Source: Promethearchaeota archaeon
GTDB taxonomy: Archaea > Asgardarchaeota > Lokiarchaeia > Sigyniarchaeales > SOKP01
Direction: 5' to 3'
Assembly: GCA_019058445.1 (NCBI GenBank)
Contig: JAHPZA010000009.1
Coordinates: 496,001 to 560,000 of the forward strand
Length of the DNA: 64,000 nucleotides
In this document: in pieces, positions 25,879 through 35,301 of the stretch
How positions within the stretch are numbered: the first letter of the stretch is position 1
How the letters are laid out: each line of letters starts with the position of its first letter
Made by a program: the position numbers and the translations under genes
Notes under the pieces: model-generated
Told to the model about the DNA's origin: nothing
Seen by the model: only the letters and a program-made list of their open reading frames with translations
Database searches by the model: none

Positions 25879-27786
25879 ATGACAATATCAGATCAAAGTA
25901 AGGCAATTTCAATAACATTTACTAGATTCCCGCAGAATTTATTGATCCCTGCTATTGATAATATCATTTCTTTTCAAGCAATTAATTATTTCAATAATAA
26001 AGAGAGGTTTAAATTTGATATTGAAGGGGAAAATCTTACTGCTACAATCCCTAAAGAATTAGAAGAAGAAATCCATTTTGAGCCTGGAGAAACGAAAAAC
26101 TTTGAAATTAATTTAATTCCTACTTTAGATGGATATGGCAAGCTTTCCCTAAATGTTAATTGGCTAAAACGTGTAGAATATACAGTAAAAGTGAAAAAAG
26201 TTAGGGAGCAAGTTTCAAAAAGCAAATCGAAAAAAATTTTTGGAAAATTTGCTGTGAAATTTCCTAAGGAAGCAAATGAATTCAATGCAGAGAATTTTAT
26301 TTTAGAATTTTCACCTAAAGAGATTAAACAAGCTGAAAAACAATTTGAGTCAAAAAAGAAAAAGTATAATGAGTATCTAAAGCATAAGCAAGCGTGGGAA
26401 GAGAAAAAATCACAAGGTGCGAAAGAATCCAAACCAATCCCAGAAGTAACAATAGAAGATATCGATAAGGATATGAGCTTGTTAGCAAGAGGATACCTTT
26501 CAAATAAAGATCCTATGAAAGCGTTAGAGCTAGCATTAGGAATTTCTGATGAAAATTATAAGATCAATCTTTACTTTAATTTAATACGAGCATTTGGATT
26601 CATTGATTTAGACAAGACTATTGAAATCGTTAAAAATTTAACTCAAAATGATAAGAAGACTGAATTAATCAAAGATTTAGCTTTTGATCAAATTAAAATC
26701 AATCCAGAACAAGCACCTAGAATTGCGTTTTTAATTGAAGATCTTTCCCAAAGAGAACAGCTTATAATTGATGTCATTGGAAAAATAATCGAAATTGAAC
26801 CAGATGTCGCATTGAAAGTTTCTCAGCTTATTAATAATGAGTTAACCAGAATTAAAATCCAATTTAATATAATACGGATAATCTATGAGAAAGATAATTT
26901 AAAAGCAATTGAAATTTTAAAACAAATTATTAATAATCTTGAGAAGTCTTCGAATTTGAATTTAGCTGATAATAATTTTGACAATCCTGGATATGAATTT
27001 TATAAAAATTCAGTACACTTACTCGCAGAAATAGATTCAACTCAAGCAGCGGATAATCTACTAATTAGTTTTAGCTTAAGAGAAGTAAAAGATAAGATTG
27101 CGGAGGACTTATTTGATATTATTTATGAAATGGTGGATGAAACAAAAATCAGATTCGATCCTTTTCCTGTATTTTCTCAATATTATTTATTCAATACCTA
27201 TGCTTCAAGTATTAATGAGGATATCAAAAGTTTTTCGAGTATAGGGGGAAATATTAGTAATAACGTTTTATTAAAAGATTTTAATTTTTCTGTTGTGTTA
27301 CTTTCCTTATTTGGTTATGATTTTAGTATTTTTCCTCTGGTTGACAGAGTTTATGCCGATTTAAAGTTTAATAATAATAAGTCCATTGCGTATTACATTT
27401 TTCCCTCAAAAGAAAACCATAATCAAAGTGAATTGAAATCTATTAACACATCTTTAAATCAATTTGGAATGGTATCTCATCTTAATAATGCTAAAAATGA
27501 AATTTTGATATTAAATTTAGATTTCATCCCCTATCTTGGAAAACCAACAATAATATTAGCCGCAGATTCAGAATTAACTAAATCACTCCAAAGCAAAGTT
27601 ATCAATTCATTAGAAAATAATGTTAATCTCAAGATTGACGAAGCACTATTTAAGGGAGGGAAAACGGAAGAATTTTTAAAACAAATTTTCTCAGGAAGTA
27701 ATTTTAAATTTGTCAATTTACTTATGTCTTATGAATTCATTAACAATTATGAGCTGTTTAAAAACTTTATATTATCATTATTTTAA
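25879..27786 (+). CDS. Beta-sandwich plus helical-solenoid protein of unknown function
   Basis: A 635-residue protein that I do not recognise. Residues about 1-105 look like an Ig/CARDB-type beta-sandwich (DGYGKLSLNVNWLKRVEYTV). A charged coiled stretch with a Lys/Glu-rich linker follows (about 110-195). Residues about 200-430 form short paired helices resembling a TPR/HEAT-like solenoid (SLLARGYLSNKDPMKALELA, then repeated units ending DLS, EPDVALKVSQL, DNLKAIEILKQI). The final 180 residues are mixed. No signal peptide or membrane helix is visible, so it is probably cytosolic. It is 81 nt upstream of the GCS2-type ligase and likely the first gene of a three-gene unit. Confidence 0.65.
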   Translation: MTISDQSKAISITFTRFPQNLLIPAIDNIISFQAINYFNNKERFKFDIEGENLTATIPKELEEEIHFEPGETKNFEINLIPTLDGYGKLSLNVNWLKRVEYTVKVKKVREQVSKSKSKKIFGKFAVKFPKEANEFNAENFILEFSPKEIKQAEKQFESKKKKYNEYLKHKQAWEEKKSQGAKESKPIPEVTIEDIDKDMSLLARGYLSNKDPMKALELALGISDENYKINLYFNLIRAFGFIDLDKTIEIVKNLTQNDKKTELIKDLAFDQIKINPEQAPRIAFLIEDLSQREQLIIDVIGKIIEIEPDVALKVSQLINNELTRIKIQFNIIRIIYEKDNLKAIEILKQIINNLEKSSNLNLADNNFDNPGYEFYKNSVHLLAEIDSTQAADNLLISFSLREVKDKIAEDLFDIIYEMVDETKIRFDPFPVFSQYYLFNTYASSINEDIKSFSSIGGNISNNVLLKDFNFSVVLLSLFGYDFSIFPLVDRVYADLKFNNNKSIAYYIFPSKENHNQSELKSINTSLNQFGMVSHLNNAKNEILILNLDFIPYLGKPTIILAADSELTKSLQSKVINSLENNVNLKIDEALFKGGKTEEFLKQIFSGSNFKFVNLLMSYEFINNYELFKNFILSLF

Positions 27787-27867
27787 GATTCACTAAAACA
27801 AAAAGTATTATTAAATTATAATTTATGAAAAAATATATAGGATTTTTAAAAAAAAGAGATCATTTAA

Positions 27868-29544
27868 ATGGCAAAAGACAAGAAAAAGAAGAAGAAGGGG
27901 AAAAAGAAAAAGAAAGGGAATATTGAATATAGTACTAGTAGCTCTACACTGGACTATGCAACTACTGAAGTTTCAGGAATTTCAGCGGGGAATGCAATAG
28001 ATCGGTCTAATGATAATTTATTCATTGGCACAGATTATAGAGAGGTTTTCAGTTGGCAATATGAAAGAACTTGGCCAGAAATTCTCGGAGATCTATCACG
28101 ATGGCATTATATGCCCTTTTCATTAGGACTTGAATTGGAATTAATATTGGCGTATAATGATGGTTCTTATCCTGACGGGGCAGAAATGGTGCATATCATG
28201 AAAGAAAGTATCCGAGACGCCATAAAAATAATGGATCAAATTCTTTACGAGGGTAGGAGCGATTTTCCTCCAGTTCCTCAGTATATTGTTCAGAAAGTTT
28301 TAGCTAGACCATACTTTCGTGAGGATAAAGAAAAAGGAGGAGTAATGGTAATTCGATATAAATTACCTGATGGGCAAACCCAGGACTATGTAGATGTAGA
28401 CAGTTTTGCGAGAGATGGGAATGCGACTGCTGTCACTTATATCTTAGAGCTCGTAAGTCCTCCCTGTGAATATGTTGAAGAATTAGCCTTTTGGGCCTCA
28501 ACGCTCTTCCAATTGGCAAAAATTATACTACCTAAAGATGTTCATATAATTGCAAGTGGGATAAATCCAGCAGCTAAAGAATATATGCGAGGTTTAACTC
28601 AAGCTACGCATGTACATATAGGAGGTTTTAGCAGTGACACTGAAAAAGCACAAGTCTATAGCATGATACGGAATTTCATCCCGCACTTAATAGCTTTATC
28701 CGTGAATTCACCAATATTTAATAATAATCCCACAGACGTAATTAAAATAATAAATAATCGGATCACCGCCCCAAATTGTATTAGATCATTGCGTTTACAC
28801 TATAATTCAAGTATGTTATCGAGCAACGAACCTCAAACGTTCTTACCTTATTTAACCAATACTGATCAGGACTCAGCAAATTATTTTCTTCAAACAATAC
28901 AAAAAGCAAGTTTAGAGGATGGTAGAATGCAAGATCTAACTCCTTTTTCAAGACATGTAACCGTTGAATTTAGACCAATGGATGCTCAACTATCTATATG
29001 CCGAAATATTGGATTGGCATTATTAGTTCAAACATTAGCTTATAAGGCAAGAAAGTTATTGCAACGAGGCACATGGGTACCAGATGCCGGATCGGCTACA
29101 ATTTCTGGGAATAGAAAAGGCGCATATGAAAGAGGGTTGATTTCGTTATTTAGACCCTCTAACATAGATCGTGCCACTTTAGCTCAATATGATCCAGATT
29201 TTGCTGAACAATATTTAGGCCCCGAAAATCAACCAAATCGGTATATGACCCATGCTGTACAAAGAATGTTTTTTTATTTGAAACCAGAGTTAATTGAACT
29301 TGATTATCTTTATACTCCATTTTTAAAACCACTTTTAATGAGTGTTTTTGGTGAGATTTCATATGCTTTAGCACCAATGACAGAAGCAGATTATCAATTA
29401 TCCTTATATGATTATAAGATTAAAGAGGGATTAATTCCAGATGTCTTACATGATTTAATTTATTTCACATTAGAATATAGTAAGGATCCTATAAGCCATC
29501 CTTTAACTGGAAATCTAACACTTCCAAAAGAAATGAGAGAATAA
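27868..29544 (+). CDS. Glutamate-cysteine ligase-type (GCS2) carboxylate-amine ligase
   Basis: A 558-residue member of the GCS2/glutamate-cysteine ligase-like carboxylate-amine ligases, which use ATP to make a gamma-glutamyl or similar amide bond. The metal/ATP motifs are SLGLELELILAY (GxExE), ATHVHIGGF (His-x-His-Gly-Gly) and HVTVEFRPMDAQLS (ExRxxD-type). The N-terminus is an unusual basic tail with about 16 lysines in the first 20 residues, followed by a Ser/Thr-rich linker. The next gene, an amidohydrolase, begins 2 nt after its stop, so ligation and hydrolysis of the same kind of bond may be linked. The substrate cannot be inferred from sequence. Confidence 0.75.
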   Translation: MAKDKKKKKKGKKKKKGNIEYSTSSSTLDYATTEVSGISAGNAIDRSNDNLFIGTDYREVFSWQYERTWPEILGDLSRWHYMPFSLGLELELILAYNDGSYPDGAEMVHIMKESIRDAIKIMDQILYEGRSDFPPVPQYIVQKVLARPYFREDKEKGGVMVIRYKLPDGQTQDYVDVDSFARDGNATAVTYILELVSPPCEYVEELAFWASTLFQLAKIILPKDVHIIASGINPAAKEYMRGLTQATHVHIGGFSSDTEKAQVYSMIRNFIPHLIALSVNSPIFNNNPTDVIKIINNRITAPNCIRSLRLHYNSSMLSSNEPQTFLPYLTNTDQDSANYFLQTIQKASLEDGRMQDLTPFSRHVTVEFRPMDAQLSICRNIGLALLVQTLAYKARKLLQRGTWVPDAGSATISGNRKGAYERGLISLFRPSNIDRATLAQYDPDFAEQYLGPENQPNRYMTHAVQRMFFYLKPELIELDYLYTPFLKPLLMSVFGEISYALAPMTEADYQLSLYDYKIKEGLIPDVLHDLIYFTLEYSKDPISHPLTGNLTLPKEMRE

Positions 29545-29546
29545 TT

Positions 29547-31091
29547 ATGCTTACTGCAACAATAGAACAAAATGGAAAGAAATGGGTTGAGAATCTACTT
29601 GTAATTGATGCCCATTCTCATTTAGGTCAAGATGTAGATGGTGCGACTATGATGAATCCCCTTGCCCCCGGATCTGGCACCTTTGATTTCTGGGGAAATG
29701 TGCAAGGAAAAATAAAAACAGATTGGGAAAAAACTGGAGAACAATCCTTTATGACTATAATAAATGGAATCAATACGAAAATCTCATGGTCGTTCACACC
29801 TTTTCCTTTTACAGATAAATTATACAGCGCTTTAGAAAAACTAAAGCAAAGACACTCTGATTTAAAAGAAAAATCTAAATTTTACAGCTTCATTGATCAA
29901 GGTGTTTGCTTCCCCTTTCAAGATGTATTTCGCGATAAACAGCCAGAAGCTTTATATAGAGCAAGCAATATAAATGTCTCACGTTTTACAACTCGTTTCC
30001 CTTTTTCTATGAAATTAGTGGGTTATGGGCGCTGTGATCCTATGGAGGGTCAGAAAGCAGTGAATGAAGTAAAATGTATGAGAGAATTAGGGTTGCGAGG
30101 TTTAAAATTGCACCCTCGTTCAGAAGGATGGATTGATAATATTTATTCTGAACCCGCAATTAATGTACTACTTGAAGCAGCTAAATATTCCATGCCTGTC
30201 ATTTTTGATACGAGGGGTAAAGGTTCTATATTAAGTATTGGTAAATTAATCAATCAAACTCGAAATATTTTGAGAACGAAATCCCCTGATTTACTGCCCC
30301 ACTTTAAGGTTATTATTGCACATTTTGCTCAAGGAAATATCGGAGATCATGAAGTGTATAATACGATTGTTCAACCAAATACATATGGAGATCTTTCTAT
30401 GCTTCATGGTGAAGGAGCAGGTAATTTTTTCAAGGATTTTCGACAATGGTTTAAAAACAATAATAAAATAACTGTCGATGGTCGAGATTGGTCAGAATAT
30501 GTTCTTTTTGCATCTGATTATCCATATTTTGGAGATGTGCATGCTGAGAAATTGATGATCTATATTATAAACAAACAATTTTTTGATAATGGTGGTACGA
30601 TTCAAGATACTAAAAACATTCTTGGATTAAACCAGATCAAGATATTACCTGAATATAATCTTCCTCAAATAAAAAAGGATGCCAAGAGATTACCAAGTAT
30701 ACTGATATCTAATCCTAACTTTCAGCAAGATAACAGCACTGCATATAATACCGCAGTGGAAGCAATAGCTAAACTAATTACTGATGCGAAAATTGATATA
30801 AAGAGATTTTGCATTCAATTTAAAGAAAATTGGAGGCAATTTAGTGATGACTTGTTCATAACTACGATAAAAAATAGCACTAAGGAAGAAATTCCACTCT
30901 ATTTTACGAACATTGTTGAAGATCAATCTATATCACTTATAGCACCCCTACATCCGAATACAGAATGGAAAAAATTTGGCTATAAATATTTCGATCCAGA
31001 GGATCGAGCATTCTTTGCTTCTTTATTTAAACAAACATATTTAGCTACTGATGTGAATAAGGCAATTGAAGTATTATCTCATGTTTTTTAA
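29547..31091 (+). CDS. Amidohydrolase-family metal-dependent hydrolase
   Basis: A 514-residue TIM-barrel hydrolase of the amidohydrolase-2 type. The metal-binding start is VIDAHSHLGQDVDG (DxHxH), followed by MRELGLRGLKLHPRSEGW (carboxylated-Lys/His region), IAHFAQGNIGDHEVYN (later His) and LFASDYPYFGD (final metal Asp). About 130 residues after the barrel form an additional C-terminal domain. Such enzymes hydrolyse amides, decarboxylate acids or cleave C-C bonds. Its ATG is 2 nt after the stop of the GCS2-type ligase, indicating tight coupling. Confidence 0.8.
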   Translation: MLTATIEQNGKKWVENLLVIDAHSHLGQDVDGATMMNPLAPGSGTFDFWGNVQGKIKTDWEKTGEQSFMTIINGINTKISWSFTPFPFTDKLYSALEKLKQRHSDLKEKSKFYSFIDQGVCFPFQDVFRDKQPEALYRASNINVSRFTTRFPFSMKLVGYGRCDPMEGQKAVNEVKCMRELGLRGLKLHPRSEGWIDNIYSEPAINVLLEAAKYSMPVIFDTRGKGSILSIGKLINQTRNILRTKSPDLLPHFKVIIAHFAQGNIGDHEVYNTIVQPNTYGDLSMLHGEGAGNFFKDFRQWFKNNNKITVDGRDWSEYVLFASDYPYFGDVHAEKLMIYIINKQFFDNGGTIQDTKNILGLNQIKILPEYNLPQIKKDAKRLPSILISNPNFQQDNSTAYNTAVEAIAKLITDAKIDIKRFCIQFKENWRQFSDDLFITTIKNSTKEEIPLYFTNIVEDQSISLIAPLHPNTEWKKFGYKYFDPEDRAFFASLFKQTYLATDVNKAIEVLSHVF

Positions 31092-31266
31092 TGTTAATTT
31101 ATATTAATTTTAGTTTTTTACTACTCATTATATCATTCAATTGAAGTAGCCCTTGAGATTCTCCATTATTTTAAGGAAATAATTAAAAAAGATAAAACAC
31201 TTAAATATGGATGTAATTATTATAATCAAAACAGTAAGTCAATAGATTAATCCATGTGATAGACAA

Positions 31267-32475
31267 TTGAAAGGAATAATGGTATTAGGTTTTAATGAGA
31301 ATTTTGAAGCCTTCATTGAGGCGCAGTTTCCAAATGATCTTTCTGAAAGTTACAATTTGAAAGCATCTGATCTTATGAATATATACACACTTCATAGAAT
31401 GGAGAAAAATGGACCAAATTTTTTTCAAATGGAGATTAGAGAGTTTACAGTTGCTAGTTTTTTTACAGGTTTTTCTCTTAAGCATTATGTGGGACGTCCT
31501 GATTATGCCATTACCATATTTTTTTCTAATGAGGAGATGACACAAGATTCATCTCTAATAGATTATGACTTTGAGGGTAAACTAAGGAAAATTGCTTATG
31601 ATATATTACCTAAAAGAGGAGAAACAAATTTTACTGGATTGCTCGAGGATTATTATGGAAAATTAGAAAATCAACAAATAGAACCTTATTGGGATGAATA
31701 TAATGAAGATGAAATTTCTAAATTCGTACCACTCCCAACTGAAGGAAGTAGTGATGAAATTACTACTGAAGTAAACCCGATTAACTTAGCGCATATGAAT
31801 AATCCTCAAACGAATGAAAATGATAAGGAACAGAATTATTATAAACTTGAAAATGAAGTATTAAAAACGGAAATTGAAAGTTTAGAAATGCTATTAAAAG
31901 AGAAAACTGAAAAAATCACGGAACTCTCCCAAAGTCAAAATATGTCTGAAGGTCCAGACACAGCAGATTGGAAATCTAAATATGAAAAACTCGAAGAATA
32001 TAATCAAATTTTAACTGAAAATGTTGATAAATTAACCGAACTGAACTCTAAATATGATGAAGAAATTAAGAGATTCACTAACAATAAAACTGAATTGCAA
32101 AAAAAAATGGATTCAAAGGAGACACTTATCAATGAATTAACAAGGAAGCTAGAAAAAACGACTAAAGAATTAGAGGGATGCAAAGAAAGCAAAGATGATG
32201 CTATTGAGTACTATCAGGTCATGGAACTGTTAAAAAAAGAAAATAAGGAATTAATCCAAGAAAATCAAACGCTTAAAAAAGATAATGAAATTCACTTGGA
32301 TAGTATTGCTGATTTAAAGCTTAAACTTAGAGATTTCAAAGAAAAAGCCTCTTCTGAAGGAAATGCTCAAGATAACCTCACAGAAGAGCTTATCGATTTG
32401 AAAAAAGAAATAAAAGTGTTAAGGCGTGAAAGAGATCATTATAGAGCAATCATTAAGGAAAAAAATCTCCTCTAA
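31267..32475 (+). CDS. Longin/roadblock-like N-terminal domain with long coiled coil
   Basis: A 402-residue protein. Residues 1-95 (MKGIMVLGFNENFEAFIEAQFP, then FFQMEIREFTVASFFTGFSL and DYAITIFFSNEE) have the strand-helix pattern of longin-like domains, and the first strand resembles the start of the 36985 gene product (GIVITKWTHDKGMIVDTKYPE). Residues about 190-400 are an almost continuous coiled coil. The start is ambiguous: TTG 31267 lies 6-7 nt after a TGTGAT SD-like element, and ATG 31279 is preceded by AAAGGAATA. No partner gene is coupled to it. A tethering or trafficking role is speculation based on the architecture. Confidence 0.6.
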   Translation: MKGIMVLGFNENFEAFIEAQFPNDLSESYNLKASDLMNIYTLHRMEKNGPNFFQMEIREFTVASFFTGFSLKHYVGRPDYAITIFFSNEEMTQDSSLIDYDFEGKLRKIAYDILPKRGETNFTGLLEDYYGKLENQQIEPYWDEYNEDEISKFVPLPTEGSSDEITTEVNPINLAHMNNPQTNENDKEQNYYKLENEVLKTEIESLEMLLKEKTEKITELSQSQNMSEGPDTADWKSKYEKLEEYNQILTENVDKLTELNSKYDEEIKRFTNNKTELQKKMDSKETLINELTRKLEKTTKELEGCKESKDDAIEYYQVMELLKKENKELIQENQTLKKDNEIHLDSIADLKLKLRDFKEKASSEGNAQDNLTEELIDLKKEIKVLRRERDHYRAIIKEKNLL

Positions 32476-32648
32476 AGAAGTTATTATAATACTAGGTTTT
32501 TTACTTTATTTTAAGCTTGAAGAATAATCATATTTCCCTTTTTTCCCTTGAAATTAGAACACAAGTTTCATATATACTAAAAACATAATTTTTTATAACT
32601 TAGTTTTCTATTATTATTTAGTTTTACACAATAGTTTTAAAAGTAAAA

Positions 32649-32704
32649 TTTTATATAATTATTATAAAAGATTATAAAATATTAAAAAAAGGTGTGTAAA
32701 AACG
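32649..32704 (+). promoter_or_regulatory. TATA element, GGTG SD and ACG start for the Roadblock gene
   Basis: A TATA-like TTTTATATAATT begins at 32649. A GGTG SD core lies at 32691-32694, followed by a 7-nt spacer (TGTAAAA) and an in-frame ACG at 32702-32704. No ATG, GTG or TTG occurs in frame before codon 25 of the gene. Confidence 0.5.
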
Positions 32705-33157
32705 TCAATTGATACAAAATCATTCGATAACATACTCAGTAAGATTATTAAGTCAGAGAGCGGTATTAAAAAAGTGATTTTGGTTGATCGCACGGGATTA
32801 ACCATCGCAAGTGTTTCAAAATTTTCCTATTTTCCAGCTGATGTAGACGGAATTGGTGCTATAGCCAGTGCTGTTTTCTGCGCATCTGAAGAACAAGGAA
32901 AAAACCTCGAGCTCGGTGATTTGGACATTGTGACAAGTGAATTCAGCGGAGGTAAGATTTTTGCTGCTGCGTGCGGATTTAAAGGTGTCCTATGCCTTAT
33001 TAGTGATCCCGATATAAATATTGGGTTGATTAGACTTATATTAAAAAGATCTGGAGATGAACTTAAAGAAATATTAGATGAGTTCTTATCAGAAATTCCA
33101 GAAGCAATGGACAGCGGTCTTGATTTATCAGATCTTGATGAGTTGACCCCTGATTAA
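32702..33157 (+). CDS. Roadblock/LC7 domain protein
   Basis: A Roadblock/LC7-fold protein, a family that pairs with small Ras-like GTPases and is expanded in Asgard archaea. The frame runs SIDTKSFDNILSKIIKSESG (first helix), KKVILVDRTGLTIASVSKF (first two strands), GAIASAVFCASEEQG (central helix), FSGGKIFAAACGFKGVLCLIS, and a C-terminal helix with an acidic tail. The first normal start codon, GTG 32774, would delete the whole first helix of the fold. The reading frame upstream is open, and ACG 32702, seven nt after GGTG, would give MSIDTKSFDNIL and 151 residues. I therefore place the start at the ACG. Confidence 0.8.
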   Translation, partial: TSIDTKSFDNILSKIIKSESGIKKVILVDRTGLTIASVSKFSYFPADVDGIGAIASAVFCASEEQGKNLELGDLDIVTSEFSGGKIFAAACGFKGVLCLISDPDINIGLIRLILKRSGDELKEILDEFLSEIPEAMDSGLDLSDLDELTPD

Positions 33158-33293
33158 CTTCTAAATAGCATAATCTTTAATTTTCATACTTATTTTTGCC
33201 TAATTAGTAAATTTCATCATAATCAATTATATTACGTTAATTTTATAGATTTATTTTAGTAATTCTTTAACAATTGCCTATGGAAAAGAACTT

Positions 33294-33461
33294 ATGAGAG
33301 ATGATATCGAAAAGAGATTACATAGGGTTGCAATAACTTTAGATAAAGATAATCTCAAGTGTCCGTATTCAAAAAAATGTGATAAGGCAAAATACTGCAA
33401 AAGATGTAATGTTTTTTTTGAGAAATGTACCCTTTTCAAAGATCTAAATCTTTCATTATGA
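33294..33461 (+). CDS. Small cysteine-rich protein
   Basis: A 55-residue ORF, probably a real small gene. The C-terminal half carries closely spaced cysteines (LKCPYSKKCDKAKYC, then KRCNVFFEKC), five Cys in 25 residues, consistent with a compact zinc-binding fold or knuckle. The N-terminal half is an amphipathic helix (MRDDIEKRLHRVAITLDKD). It lies 137 nt downstream of the Roadblock gene on the same strand and might be cotranscribed with it. I do not recognise a family. Confidence 0.6.
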   Translation: MRDDIEKRLHRVAITLDKDNLKCPYSKKCDKAKYCKRCNVFFEKCTLFKDLNLSL

Positions 33462-33562
33462 TTTGCCTAATAAAAGAAAAAAAGGAAAATTGATTTAATT
33501 TTAAAAAATTCTAAATTTTGTTATTTTAAAGCTTGTTCTTTCTAATTATAAGTTGAATTATT

Positions 33563-34099
33563 TTACCATGCTACTTCATATTTACATTGTCTAGCGCCTT
33601 CCATTCTACATTCACCGGGAATGTGTTTAACTCTTGGAATTTGACCATCAGCTCTGAGCTTATACATAAATCCTTCAATAATCCCAATATCGTATGAACA
33701 TGGATAGGGGCTACTACAAGTCATAATTCCTTTGTTTTTACCAGTTTTTTCATATGCATAATGCCCAATCTCTCCATTTTGATAATTCATATGGTAAGCC
33801 TGGTCCATCATTGCTAGGGCTTTTTCAATGGTATCAAGTTGAGGTGGAAGAACGGCTGTTTCCGGGATTTTCATTCCAATGACTTTTAGTGTCGCATTTC
33901 CTAATTTCTCTGCGATAACCTTGAATGCGTTTAAATAGTTCTGAAGTTTAAACCATTTTCGAGGTTGAGGTTCTTTAATGCCATTTTCTTCGAGAATTTG
34001 GTAAGCTGTCTTTTTAAAAGCGCCCATTCCTTCCACAACTGCCAGAATAGATTCTCCATTGACATCTACATTTGGAGAATATGATTTATAAACTGCCAC
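33563..34099 (-). CDS. V4R (4-vinyl reductase)-like domain protein
   Basis: A 178-residue single-domain protein resembling the V4R/heme-NO-binding-like fold, a small-molecule-binding module. The C-terminal signature is PCSYDIGIIEGFMYK, followed by PGECRMEGARQCKYEVAW, where the CxxxGxxxC-(F/Y)-x-V pattern is typical of V4R domains. A helical N-terminus carries a Trp-Phe segment. The start is GTG 34099, nine nt after GGTG. The ligand is unknown; several Cys residues could bind metal or heme. It is monocistronic. Confidence 0.65.
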   Translation of the reverse strand: MAVYKSYSPNVDVNGESILAVVEGMGAFKKTAYQILEENGIKEPQPRKWFKLQNYLNAFKVIAEKLGNATLKVIGMKIPETAVLPPQLDTIEKALAMMDQAYHMNYQNGEIGHYAYEKTGKNKGIMTCSSPYPCSYDIGIIEGFMYKLRADGQIPRVKHIPGECRMEGARQCKYEVAW

Positions 34100-34308
34100 T
34101 TAAAGTTTCACCTTTTTGTATATTTATATTTGATTTACTTAGGAACTATAAATCTAAAATATAAACCTAGCTTTTGAATAATTATTCTTAACAGTGCTAC
34201 GAAATAGATTTAAAAAATGAATTATTAAAAAAATCTAAAAGCACTCGTATAACTTAGAACCACTTTTTAAATGAAAGTGTATATAAGCTAAATTATTGTG
34301 TGATTTTT

Positions 34309-35112
34309 ATGAAGTTAGGATTAGAAAATAAGGTTGCATTAGTTTTGGCCTCGAGCAAAGGATTAGGGTTTGCTTGCGCTAAAGGATTATATGAAGAAGG
34401 TGCGAATATTGTAATAAGCAGCCGTTCTGAGGAAAATTTGAGGGTTGCGAAGCAAAAGATTGAAAATCTTAAATCCATAAGTGAAAATAATAAATTATTC
34501 ACGGTTGCTGTAGATTTATTGTATGAAGACCAAATTAAAACATTAGTCGAAAAAACTTTTAACGAATTTGGACGCATTGATATCTTAGTGCATAATGCTG
34601 GAGGACCTCCATCAGCACCTATTAATAAAATTACTCAAGAGGAGTGGTCAGATTCAATTGAGTTAAACCTTCGCTCTTTCATTAGAATTTCAGATTTAAT
34701 TGTACCAATTATGCAAAAACAGAAATATGGAAAAATCATCGCAATTACCTCTATTTCGGTAAAACAACCATTGGAAAATTTAGTGCTCTCAAATACTACT
34801 CGTCTTGGAGTCGTGGGCTACGCGAAAACCCTCGCAAATGAATTTGCAAAAGACAATATATTAGTTAATGTGGTTTGCCCCGGTCCTAACCTTACGGATA
34901 GAATGAAAGAAATAATAAGCAAAATGGCTCAAGATATGGGAAAATCTGAGAAAGAGGTCGAAAAAAATTGGACACATCAAATACCATTAGGTAGAATGGG
35001 CAAACCAGATGATTTAGCGAATTTAGTTGTCTTTCTGGCTTCTGAACGAGCAAGCTATATTACTGGGACAGTAATACAAGTAGATGGGGGATTTGTAAAA
35101 AGTCCATTTTAA
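34309..35112 (+). CDS. Short-chain dehydrogenase/reductase lacking the usual catalytic Tyr
   Basis: An SDR-fold oxidoreductase of 267 residues. It has the NAD(P) motif ALVLASSKGLGFACA, DILVHNAGG (NAG), the catalytic Ser in AITSISV, and a family-typical C-terminus with GTVIQVDGG. The YxxxK catalytic pair is not in its normal form: the corresponding region reads LSNTTRLGVVGYAKTLA, where the position of the Tyr is occupied by Thr or Ser, the Lys remains, and a Tyr sits just before the Lys. A distinct SDR subgroup has this LSNxxRxxxxGxxKTLA pattern. ATG 34309 is preferred over GTG 34300 by alignment to the family start. It is a single gene with divergent neighbours. Confidence 0.8.
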   Translation: MKLGLENKVALVLASSKGLGFACAKGLYEEGANIVISSRSEENLRVAKQKIENLKSISENNKLFTVAVDLLYEDQIKTLVEKTFNEFGRIDILVHNAGGPPSAPINKITQEEWSDSIELNLRSFIRISDLIVPIMQKQKYGKIIAITSISVKQPLENLVLSNTTRLGVVGYAKTLANEFAKDNILVNVVCPGPNLTDRMKEIISKMAQDMGKSEKEVEKNWTHQIPLGRMGKPDDLANLVVFLASERASYITGTVIQVDGGFVKSPF

Positions 35113-35301
35113 CAAGAAATCTAATTTTCTAAAAGACCATAAATATATATTTCAAAATTGTTTTGTCAGTAATGTAAATTCAGAAAATATTTTGAGATAA
35201 TCAAAATTAGTGGAACCATCGATATTTCCTCTGAATTAATAAAAATTTATATAGATATTTAATGTAGTTAATATCAATAGAACTCTTATAGGATAAAAAA
35301 A

